Source: an uncultured Bacteroidota bacterium (lineage in GTDB: Bacteria; Bacteroidota; Rhodothermia; Rhodothermales; Salinibacteraceae). Taken from it: DNA of 41,741 nt. Below, piece by piece: positions 16,910 through 24,373 of the stretch. The notes below the pieces were generated by a model. It saw only the letters and a program-made list of their open reading frames with translations. It had not been told where the DNA came from and did no database searches. The stretch lies in the NCBI GenBank assembly GCA_913056185.1, contig CAJXLV010000033.1, positions 1 to 41,741 on the forward strand, written 5' to 3'. Each line of letters opens with the position of its first letter. Position 1 is the first letter of the stretch. Made by a program: the position numbers and the translations under genes.

Positions 16910-19777
16910 CTACCCCGTGCTTTGCATGGCGGCGGCCACGCCGTTGATGCTGAGGAAGAGAGCCTCGCGGAGGGTTTCCTGCTCTCCTTCATCCGTGCTG
17001 GATCGGTACCGTTTCAGGAGCTCAATCTGGAGCAGGTTCAGCACGTCGGTGTACGGATTGCGCAGCTCGATCGACTTCTTGAGAACCGGGTTGCTGTTGA
17101 AAAGCGCCTTCTGATCAGTGATCTCGAGGATGGCGTCCTCGGCCTGCTCGTAGTCCTCCACAATGCGTGGGTGGAACGAGGTCTCCACGTCGGCGAGGGC
17201 ATCGTACCGCTCAGCGATGGGGAGGCGCGCGCGGGCCATCTCGCGCTGGGCGCTGTCCAGCACGGCCTGGAAGAAGGGCCAATGTTGGTACAGGTCGCGG
17301 AGGGTCTGTCGGGCGTCGGGGGACTCGTCCAGAAGCGTATGGAGGGCCTGCCCGGTGCCGTACCACCCCGGCACGATGTAGCGCGTCTGGGTCCAGGCAA
17401 AGACCCAGGGAATGGCGCGCAGGTTTTCGAACTGCACCTCCTCGCCTTCGGAGGCGCGCGACACGGGCCGGGAAGCGATGGGCAGGCGGCTGATGTGCTC
17501 GATGGGGGTGGCGGCGGTGTACCACTGCCAGCCGTCGGGGTCGTCGATGAACGCGCGGTAGGCCGACATCCCCTCCTCCGCCAGGCGGTCCATGAGATCC
17601 ACCACGCGCGACTCCATCGACACCTTGTCGGCGAGCAGCGGGTTCTCGTCGGACGGTCCGTCCTGCGCAGTGGCCGTGAGGGTGGCACTCACAATTTGCT
17701 CTACGTGGCGGCGCGCAATGTCGGGCAGGGCGTAGCGAAAGGAGATGATCTCCCCCTGCTCGGTCATGCGGATGCGGCCGTTGTGCACGACCGGAGGGAG
17801 GGCCCGGATGGCCTTGGAGGTGTGGCCGCCCCCGCGCCCGACCGTGCCGCCGCGGCCGTGGAAGAGGCGCAGGTCCACATCGTGCTCGTCGCACACCACC
17901 CCGAGCGCGTGGGTGGCCTTGTGCAGGGCCCAGTTGGCCATCCAGTAGCCGCCGTCCTTGTTGCTGTCGGAGTAGCCCAGCATAATTTCCTGAAAACCGT
18001 CGCGCCCGTCCAGGTGAGTGGCGTAGACCGGGTGCGTGAAAAGCGTCTCCATCCGGTCGTCCGCCGAATCGAGGTCGTCAATTGTCTCGAAGAGAGGCAC
18101 CACGTCGAGCGGGCACTGGTAGCCGCCCTCCTCCACCGCGCCGAGGCCCGCCTCTTTCGCCAGCAGCATCGGCTCCAGCAGGTCGCTCACGCTGTGGGTC
18201 ATGCTCACCACATAGCTGCCCACCCCATTCGGGTCGACTTCGTGCATCGCCCGAATCACGCCGAAGACCTCCATCAGCTCCGCCGCGTCGGGGGGAAGGT
18301 CTGCGTGGCGGCTCACCAGTGGGCGCGGGGTCTGGAGCTCGTCGGAGAGCACCGCCAGTTTTTCGTCTTCGGAGAGGGCGGCGTAGTTTTCCGTCACGCC
18401 GCCGGCGTCGAGCAGAGCGGCCACCGTGTCCTCGTGGACCCCGCTGTGCTGGCGCACGTCGAGCGCGGCAAGGTGAAAGCCGAACGTCTTCACCAGCGAG
18501 CGCAGGCGGTGCAGCTGGCCGCTCCGGGCCGCCTCCTCGAAGCCGTGGTCGTGAAGGCTCTCAGCAATCAGGTCGAGGTCGGCGAGCAGGTCGTCGGCGG
18601 TGTATCCGCCCGCCATCTTCTCGATGTCGGTGTCGTCCACCGCGTCGATGAGGGTGCGGAGCCGTTCCTCGATGTAGCACAACTTGAGTCGGTAGGGCTC
18701 GTGCCGGTGCTGCTGCCGCAGGGCCTCGGGCAGGTCGATGCTGGACGCATCCGCCTCTATCGACGCCTGCAGGGCGTCCGAGACGGTCAGCTGGCGCGTG
18801 GAGATGCTGAGGTCGTCGCGCAGCTCGTCGATCTCGTCGAGGTAGTGCTCCAGCGTGGTGCGGCGCTGGCGGGCAAAGGTCCAGCGCGTCACGTCGGCCG
18901 TCACGTTGGGATTGCCGTCGCGGTCGCTCCCGATCCAGGAGCGGTACTGCAGGAAGGCGGGCAGCTCGGCGGTGGCGTCGTAGTGGCGGCGCAGCGCCTG
19001 CTGCACGTCGCGGTGGAGGGTGGGGATGGTGTCCCAGATGGAGCCGTGCAGGAAGTAGTGGCCCTGCTCCACCTCCTCCCGCACCGTGGGCCGCTCGGCC
19101 CGCACCTCGTCGGTGCCCAAGAGGAACGCGATCTGGCTGTAGAGACGGTCCAGCGTCTCGGCCCGCTCGTCGGGCGTGGCGTCGGGGCGGCGCAGCGTGG
19201 AGAGCAGGTCGGCAATGTGTTGCTCCTTGCGCAGCACCGAGCGGCGGCGCGCCTCCGTGGGGTGGGCCGTGAGGGTGGGCTGGATGTCGAGCTGCTCGAA
19301 GACCGCCACCACCTCGTCGAGCGAGTACCCCTCGTCGTTGAGGGACGCCACCGCCGCGTCGATCGACTGCGGGCGCGGCTCCGCGTCGGAGGCGCCGTTC
19401 TCGGTGCCCGGCCCCAGCGGCCACTCGGACGGGCCGGAAGCACGGGCGCGCTCGCGATTGATGCGGATGATTTCCTGCTGCTCCGCCTGATTGACGAGGT
19501 GGAAGAATGTGGTGTAGACGTGCAGCAGCCGCTCCAGCGTATCTTGATCGAGCTCCGCGATGCGTCGCGCCGCTTCTTCGCGCTGCTCCGGTGCCCCTTC
19601 CTGCTCCGCATCCTTGCAGAGCGCCCGCAGTCCCTCCACGTGCTCAAAGAGGGCCGTGCCGCCCTGCTCTTCGGCAACGCGCCCCAGCATGCTGCCCACC
19701 AGGTTGACCTGGCGGCTGAGGGGGCGCGAGATGCCGGTGCCTTCCGTGTCGAGGTCGAGGGTGTCCCAGCGGGGCAT
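16910..19777 (-). CDS. ppc: Phosphoenolpyruvate carboxylase
   Basis: Cytosolic anaplerotic enzyme converting phosphoenolpyruvate and bicarbonate to oxaloacetate. At 955 residues it has normal family length. Signatures in order: TAHPTEARRRSVL (~167, catalytic His), GSDRDGNPNVTADVT (~281), GYSDSNKDGGYWMANWAL (~599) and FHGRGGTVGRGGG (~638, catalytic Arg-Gly loop). The C-terminus SINGVAAAMQSTG corresponds to the conserved family end (INGIAAGLRNTG type), although the position usually held by Asn-Thr-Gly here reads Ser-Thr-Gly. The start is ATG 19777 (MPRWDTLDLD); the in-frame extension to 19999 is Arg-rich and overlaps the end of the sigma gene, so it is rejected. Confidence 0.97.
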   Translation of the reverse strand: MPRWDTLDLDTEGTGISRPLSRQVNLVGSMLGRVAEEQGGTALFEHVEGLRALCKDAEQEGAPEQREEAARRIAELDQDTLERLLHVYTTFFHLVNQAEQQEIIRINRERARASGPSEWPLGPGTENGASDAEPRPQSIDAAVASLNDEGYSLDEVVAVFEQLDIQPTLTAHPTEARRRSVLRKEQHIADLLSTLRRPDATPDERAETLDRLYSQIAFLLGTDEVRAERPTVREEVEQGHYFLHGSIWDTIPTLHRDVQQALRRHYDATAELPAFLQYRSWIGSDRDGNPNVTADVTRWTFARQRRTTLEHYLDEIDELRDDLSISTRQLTVSDALQASIEADASSIDLPEALRQQHRHEPYRLKLCYIEERLRTLIDAVDDTDIEKMAGGYTADDLLADLDLIAESLHDHGFEEAARSGQLHRLRSLVKTFGFHLAALDVRQHSGVHEDTVAALLDAGGVTENYAALSEDEKLAVLSDELQTPRPLVSRHADLPPDAAELMEVFGVIRAMHEVDPNGVGSYVVSMTHSVSDLLEPMLLAKEAGLGAVEEGGYQCPLDVVPLFETIDDLDSADDRMETLFTHPVYATHLDGRDGFQEIMLGYSDSNKDGGYWMANWALHKATHALGVVCDEHDVDLRLFHGRGGTVGRGGGHTSKAIRALPPVVHNGRIRMTEQGEIISFRYALPDIARRHVEQIVSATLTATAQDGPSDENPLLADKVSMESRVVDLMDRLAEEGMSAYRAFIDDPDGWQWYTAATPIEHISRLPIASRPVSRASEGEEVQFENLRAIPWVFAWTQTRYIVPGWYGTGQALHTLLDESPDARQTLRDLYQHWPFFQAVLDSAQREMARARLPIAERYDALADVETSFHPRIVEDYEQAEDAILEITDQKALFNSNPVLKKSIELRNPYTDVLNLLQIELLKRYRSSTDEGEQETLREALFLSINGVAAAMQSTG

Positions 19778-19989
19778 AGGGGCGAGTGGGGCGCGTGTCA
19801 AGGTTTTGTGAGAGCACCGTAAACGTACGGCGCATCCGGCACGGCTCCAAACGCGAGGACCTGCCCAGGCAGGCTCTTCAGTCAATTGTAACACCCGCGG
19901 CCCCGCCCTTGCTTTTGGAAGCGCTTTTGAAGATCCCCTCCTTCTCGCAAAGCGGATGTTCTGGAGGCCCCCCTCGCCGCGCCGGCGCG

Positions 19990-20658
19990 TCAGGCCCACG
20001 TATGGGGCGCGTCGAACCGAGCAGTGAGCACCTCTCGCAGGGCCTTGCGGGCGCGGTGGAGCCGAACCCGCACGTTCACCGGCGTGAGGCCCAGTTCGTC
20101 CGCCGCTTCCTGGGTCGATTGTTCTTCCAGGTCCCGCAGGCGGATGATTTCGCGGTAGGAGTCGGAGAGTTCGCCCATCGCGGCGTAGAGGGCACTCGTT
20201 TCCTGCGCCCGGACTGCCCCCGTTGCGGGATCAGGGTAGGGGGGCGGGGCCGTCATCGCGGCAGTGGAGGTGGCGCGCACGTGCTCCAGCATCTCTTCCT
20301 CGAGGGGCTGCTGTCGCTTGTCCGTGCGGTAGCGCGCCAGCGCCACATTTTTGGCGATGCTATGGAGCCAGGTGGTGACCTTCGACTCTCCGCGGAAGGT
20401 CGGGAGGCTGCGCAGGGCCTGAAAGAACGTTTCCTGTAGCAGATCGCGGGCCACCTCGGCGTCGGCAGAGTAGCGGCGGAGCACCGCCTCGATGTAGTCG
20501 CGGCGCTCGTAGATGAGGCGCCGGACCGCTTCCGGGTCGCGGTTGCGCAGGGCCTGCAGGTCGTCGTCGCTGAGGGGCGGCGTGGGAGCGTCGGGGCGGT
20601 CGGGGGCGGCTGACGGCATGGGAGCGGGAGCAGCTGAACGGGAGAGACGCGTGGGCAT
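19990..20658 (-). CDS. ECF-type RNA polymerase sigma factor
   Basis: 222-residue sigma-70 family protein with regions 2 and 4 only. Region 2 (~40-112) contains ARDLLQETFFQALRSLPTFRGESKVTTWLHSIAKN, recognising the -10 and core polymerase. Region 4 (~160-212) contains YREIIRLRDLEEQSTQEAADELGLTPVNVRVRLHRARKAL, a helix-turn-helix for the -35. The N-terminal ~30 residues are Pro/Ala-rich and not conserved. No anti-sigma gene follows; ppc lies 212 bp downstream. Two TGTCGACA palindromes lie ~155-180 bp upstream. The stimulus is unknown. Confidence 0.93.
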   Translation of the reverse strand: MPTRLSRSAAPAPMPSAAPDRPDAPTPPLSDDDLQALRNRDPEAVRRLIYERRDYIEAVLRRYSADAEVARDLLQETFFQALRSLPTFRGESKVTTWLHSIAKNVALARYRTDKRQQPLEEEMLEHVRATSTAAMTAPPPYPDPATGAVRAQETSALYAAMGELSDSYREIIRLRDLEEQSTQEAADELGLTPVNVRVRLHRARKALREVLTARFDAPHTWA

Positions 20659-20811
20659 GGGGGCCGAGACGGCGTCGCTCGGCGTTCTTCAACACTCCCC
20701 AAGACTGTGCCAGCCCCTCTTCTTCTCGCCTTTCTTCCTTCGTATTCCCGTGCAAGACATACACATAAGGGAAGACCGACCTCCCCAGGCCCACGCCCCA
20801 AACTGACGACA

Positions 20812-20838
20812 TGTCGACACTGCGTTGATATGTCGACA
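20812..20838. promoter_or_regulatory. Pair of TGTCGACA palindromes 19 bp apart
   Basis: TGTCGACA at 20812-20819 and again at 20831-20838, each a perfect 8-bp palindrome embedded in a longer direct repeat (gacatgtcgacac / gatatgtcgacac). The 19-bp spacing is about two helical turns. The pair lies upstream of the ECF sigma gene and suggests a dimer-of-dimers operator. Regulator unknown. Confidence 0.45.
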
Positions 20839-20923
20839 CGCTCACGCCGCCTCCCTCGTGCGCTCCGCCCCCATGCTCCGCGCGACGCAGGCACGGAGCA
20901 CGGGGGGACCGGTGGAGGACGGC

Positions 20924-21270
20924 TTACCGCACAATCGACACGTTCTCCGTTCGGGTGAAGCTGCGACCCGTAATCCGGAGGAAGTACTTCCCGCTGGCAA
21001 GATCCGCGGTGGGAATGCGGAGCGTCGTCACGGCCCCGGGCGTCGACCATCCGTCGCGGAGGGTGCGCACGCGCTGGCCGAGCACGTTGTAGAGCTCCAC
21101 CTGCACCGGCTCACGGTCCCGAACGGCGTACTGCAGCGTTGCCGTTGCCCCCCGACGAATCGGGTTGGCGGTCGTCTGGACGCCCGTGAAGGCGTCTTCG
21201 AGGCTCCCTCCAGCGTTTGCGGGGTCAGAAGCGCAGTGGACCCGTCCAGGTCCACCTGGTGGAGCACTAC
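20924..21270 (-). pseudogene. C-terminal remnant of a secreted protein with type IX-like sorting domain
   Basis: The last ~80 codons encode a typical Por/type IX C-terminal sorting domain (ANPIRRGATATLQYAV, VQVELYNVLGQRVRTL, IPTADLASGKYFLRI, ending VSIVR-stop). Just upstream, at ~21205, the frame changes: VDLDGSTALLTPQTLEG is readable in another frame, and inserting one base in gcctcg would join it to ALEDAFTGVQTTANP. Homologous proteins carry exactly such a VDLDGS...-sorting-domain order. No signal peptide or other domain remains; the divergent flavoprotein gene starts at 21408. This is therefore a truncated, frameshifted relic. Confidence 0.75.
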
Positions 21271-21407
21271 GCAGCGGATTCGCGGCATTTCGTAACGTCG
21301 ACGCGAAGCCTGTGACCCTTCCGTGGCAGGCTTCGTACACCAAAGCACAGCGCGAATCCTGAGCCGCTCGTCGTGCCGCCCTTATTCTCAGCCCCCCGCT
21401 CGCCCCC

Positions 21408-23711
21408 ATGTCCTCTCCTCTCGCCCGCTACGCCGACTGGCTGCACCTGCAGTGGCCCGCCGGAACGCCCGACAAACTGCCCAAGGTCGACGACCACTTC
21501 CGCACCAATGTCGACGGCGTCTACGTGGTGGGCGACCTGGCGGGCGTGCCCCTGCTCAAGTTTTCGGTCGACGGCGGCGCGCGGGCCGTGCAGGACATCG
21601 TGACGCAGGGCATCGATTCCGTGGAGCCGGAGAATGAACGCGGCCCCTACGATGTGGTCATCATCGGGGCGGGGGCGAGCGGGATGGCCGCCGCCCGCAA
21701 GGCGGAGACGAACGGCCTCTCCTACTGCGTCCTGGAGTCGCAGCGCCGCTTTGCCACCATCAAGGACTTTCAGGTCGGCAAGCCGATCTACACCTACCCG
21801 AAGGAGATGACGCCGGAGAGCGACATCGAGGTGACGGCACAGGTGAAGGAGGCCCTGGTCGATGAGCTGGAGGCGCAGACCCGCGACCTCCCGGTGCGGC
21901 ACGCGGAGGCCGAACGCGTGGAGCGGGACGGCGACGGGCACGCGGTGGTGACGGCGGACGGCACGCGGATTCGGGGGCAGCGCGTGATTGTGGCGATCGG
22001 GCGGAGCGGCAACTTTCGGAGTCTTGATGTGCCGGGGGAGGAGAAGGGGCATGTGCACCATCGCTTGCACGATCCGGGGCACCACGGCGGCGATGCCTCC
22101 GTGGTGGTGGGGGGCGGCGACTCGGCGGCGGAGGCGGCCATTGCGCTGGTGGAGGCGGGGGCGGACGTGACCCTCTCGTACCGACGCGACGCGTTCGTGC
22201 GGCCGAAGGAGGAGAACGTGGAGCGGCTCTACGAGCGGGCCACCTACGCGGAGGGCGACGGGTCGCTCACGCTCAAAATGGAAACCGAGGTTGAGGAAAT
22301 CCGGGACGACGAGGTGGTGCTGTCCCATGCGGACGGCACCACGGAGACGGTGCCGGCCCAGCACGTCTTCGCTATGATCGGGCGGGAGGCGCCGCTCGAC
22401 TTCTTCCGCCGCTCCGGCATCGAGCTCCGCAACGACTGGGGCGACGTGCCCGACTCGCTGAACGAGGCGCTCTCGGGGCTCGCCTGGCTCAAAGACCTGC
22501 GCTGGGACCGCATCGCGGCGTTTGCGGCCTTCTTTTTCTTCATGGTGGCCGTCTACAGCTGGAAGGACGGCGGCTGGGTGGGGCAGTGGGCGCAGGCGAC
22601 CGGGGGCTTCCCCTTCGGCTGGTCGCCGGACACGAGCGGCACAGGCGCGCTCGATATTCTGCTGACCTCGATGCAGAAGCCGGGCTTCTACTACACCTTC
22701 GCCTATTCGGCGCTCGTGACCATTTTTGGGGTCAAGCGCATCCGGCGGCGGAAAACGCCCTACATCAAGGTGCAGACGCTCACCCTGATGGGGATTCAGG
22801 TCTTGCCGCTCTTCATCCTGCCGGAATTCGTGCTCCCGTACCTCGGCGCCAACGGCCTGCTGCCCACCGGCCTCCTCGACGCCCTCTTCCCCACCAGCGA
22901 GTACGCGGTGCACGGGCGCCAGTACTGGCGGGCGTACGGCTTTATCCTGGCCTGGCCCCTCTTCATCTGGAACGTCTTCACGTCGGATCCCCTCTGGTGG
23001 TGGCTCGCCATCTGCTTCGTGCAGACGTTCGTGCTCATCCCGGGCATGATCTACTTCTGGGGCAAGGGCGCGTACTGCGGCTGGATCTGCACCTGCGGCG
23101 CCCTCGCCGAGACGCTGGGCGACCAGCACCGCGAGAAGATGCCGCACGGCCCGGGGTGGAACAAGCTCAACCTGGCCGGGCAGGTCATTATGGGCGTGGC
23201 GTTTGCGCTGCTGCTCCTGCGCATCGGGGGGTGGGTCTGGCCCGGCAGCTGGGCCGCGGAGGCGTACCGGGCGGGGCTGTACGGCGGCGGCCTCGGCCTC
23301 GGCTACAGCTGGGTGGTGGACATCCTGCTGGCCGGGATGGTGGGCTTTGGGGTGTATTTCTGGCTGAGCGGGCGCTTCTGGTGCCGCTTCTTCTGCCCGC
23401 TGGCGGCGATTATGCACATCTACCACCGCTTCAGCCGCTTCCGCATCCTGGCCGACAAGAAGAAGTGCATCTCCTGCAACGAGTGCACGAGCGTCTGCCA
23501 CCAGGGCATCGACGTGATGGCCTACGCGCAGAAGGGCGCGCCGATGGACGACCCTGAGTGCGTGCGCTGCTCGGCCTGCGTGGAGACGTGCCCCACCGGG
23601 GTGCTGGAGTTTGGGCAGGTGCAGCCCAATACGGGCGAGGTCATTCACCGCGATGCGCTGGAGGCGTCGCTCACCCGCATCCAGGAGCACGAAAACGGCA
23701 CCGCGGCGTAG
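21408..23711 (+). CDS. Flavin reductase / NapH-NosR-type 4Fe-4S membrane electron-transfer fusion
   Basis: 767-residue fusion. Residues 1-65 look like the C-terminal FAD-contact segment of a thioredoxin-reductase-like protein (TNVDGVYVVGDLAGVPLLKFSVDGGARAV). Residues 80-345 are a two-Rossmann flavin dehydrogenase (GAGASG at 87-92; VVVGGGDSAAEAA at 232-244) with no CxxC disulfide. About five to six membrane helices follow (~368-660), with C557, C561, C563 and C659, C663 in CGWICTCG and CRFFCP, as in NapH/NosR/CcoG. The tail has two 4Fe-4S clusters: C687/690/693/697 and C718/721/724/728. Electrons would pass from NAD(P)H through FAD and the iron-sulfur centres to or from a membrane carrier; direction and partner are unknown. 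No operon partner is present. Confidence 0.88.
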   Translation: MSSPLARYADWLHLQWPAGTPDKLPKVDDHFRTNVDGVYVVGDLAGVPLLKFSVDGGARAVQDIVTQGIDSVEPENERGPYDVVIIGAGASGMAAARKAETNGLSYCVLESQRRFATIKDFQVGKPIYTYPKEMTPESDIEVTAQVKEALVDELEAQTRDLPVRHAEAERVERDGDGHAVVTADGTRIRGQRVIVAIGRSGNFRSLDVPGEEKGHVHHRLHDPGHHGGDASVVVGGGDSAAEAAIALVEAGADVTLSYRRDAFVRPKEENVERLYERATYAEGDGSLTLKMETEVEEIRDDEVVLSHADGTTETVPAQHVFAMIGREAPLDFFRRSGIELRNDWGDVPDSLNEALSGLAWLKDLRWDRIAAFAAFFFFMVAVYSWKDGGWVGQWAQATGGFPFGWSPDTSGTGALDILLTSMQKPGFYYTFAYSALVTIFGVKRIRRRKTPYIKVQTLTLMGIQVLPLFILPEFVLPYLGANGLLPTGLLDALFPTSEYAVHGRQYWRAYGFILAWPLFIWNVFTSDPLWWWLAICFVQTFVLIPGMIYFWGKGAYCGWICTCGALAETLGDQHREKMPHGPGWNKLNLAGQVIMGVAFALLLLRIGGWVWPGSWAAEAYRAGLYGGGLGLGYSWVVDILLAGMVGFGVYFWLSGRFWCRFFCPLAAIMHIYHRFSRFRILADKKKCISCNECTSVCHQGIDVMAYAQKGAPMDDPECVRCSACVETCPTGVLEFGQVQPNTGEVIHRDALEASLTRIQEHENGTAA

Positions 23712-24039
23712 GGTTCGTTTTTGGGTTGAGCGTTGAAATGTCGCACGTTACAGGCTGGGGAGGGAGGCTGAAGAAGGGACACGGACCTCAGGAAGTCGCC
23801 CTATACACCGAACTCCCTCTTCCCCTTTCGTCCACTCTCTCTTTCGCCTCACCGACACCGCCCGTAACAGATCGGGGCGCCGGGCCACACAGGGCCACTC
23901 GAGTCCCGTTCCCTCCCTTCCTCTGTGCCTTCTCGTCTCTTTGGCAGCGATGTGGCGGTTTTGTGGATCTTGTCGGAAGACAGCCGTTTCCCTAAAGGCC
24001 ACTGCCGGACCACACATCCAGACCGCAGAGCGGGCTGAC
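23712..24039 (+). other. Intergenic interval, nothing recognised
   Basis: About 330 bp of pyrimidine-rich sequence after the flavin/Fe-S fusion gene. I see no coding signal, repeat or terminator that I can support. Confidence 0.5.
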
Positions 24040-24329
24040 ATGAGCACGCCAAAAGATGCGCACAGAGGCGCGGAGCGCGACACTGCCGCCGCGATTCCGC
24101 TCGGGATCGGTGGGGGCGTCGCTGCCGTGGGCGCCCACATCGCCCACTTCTTTCGGGGCGACTGGCGGCTCCTCGCGCTGCGTCAGCTCGACCGTACCGT
24201 TTTCGAGAGCGACGTCATTATGGACGCGCCCGGACCCACCCGTCTTGCGTCGTGCGCGATGTCGTGGTGCCCAACCCGTTTCACAAGCCTCCGGAGACGG
24301 TGCGGGCAGAATTGACCGCAGACGAGTGA
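24040..24329 (+). pseudogene. Small unknown ORF with probable frameshift
   Basis: From ATG 24040 the frame encodes MSTPKDAHRGAERDT, then PLGIGGGVAAVGAHIAHFF, LLALRQLDRTVFESD and VIMDAPGPT. It then turns Cys/Arg-rich after ~24240. In the neighbouring frame from 24249 a sensible protein continues: VVRDVVVPNPFHKPPETVR, ending AELTADE-stop at 24327-24329. A one-base indel near 24240-24250 would join both halves into a ~95-residue protein. No family is recognised. It lies 44 bp upstream of the sigma-54 activator on the same strand. Confidence 0.4.
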
Positions 24330-24373
24330 GGCACAACGGCCACTCCCCCGTCCACTGAGCGCACCCCTCTTCG

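Noticed and set aside
16874-19822. 982-codon plus-strand ORF opposite ppc
   Set aside because: It is an antisense shadow of a clearly recognised PEP carboxylase; long open antisense frames are expected in GC-rich coding DNA and its product has no domain signatures.
19778-19999. N-terminal extension of PEP carboxylase by 74 residues
   Set aside because: The extension is Arg-rich, overlaps the end of the sigma-factor gene and would exceed normal family length.
21267-23690. 807-codon minus-strand ORF opposite the flavin/Fe-S fusion gene
   Set aside because: His/Arg/Pro-rich antisense shadow; the plus-strand frame carries all cofactor motifs.
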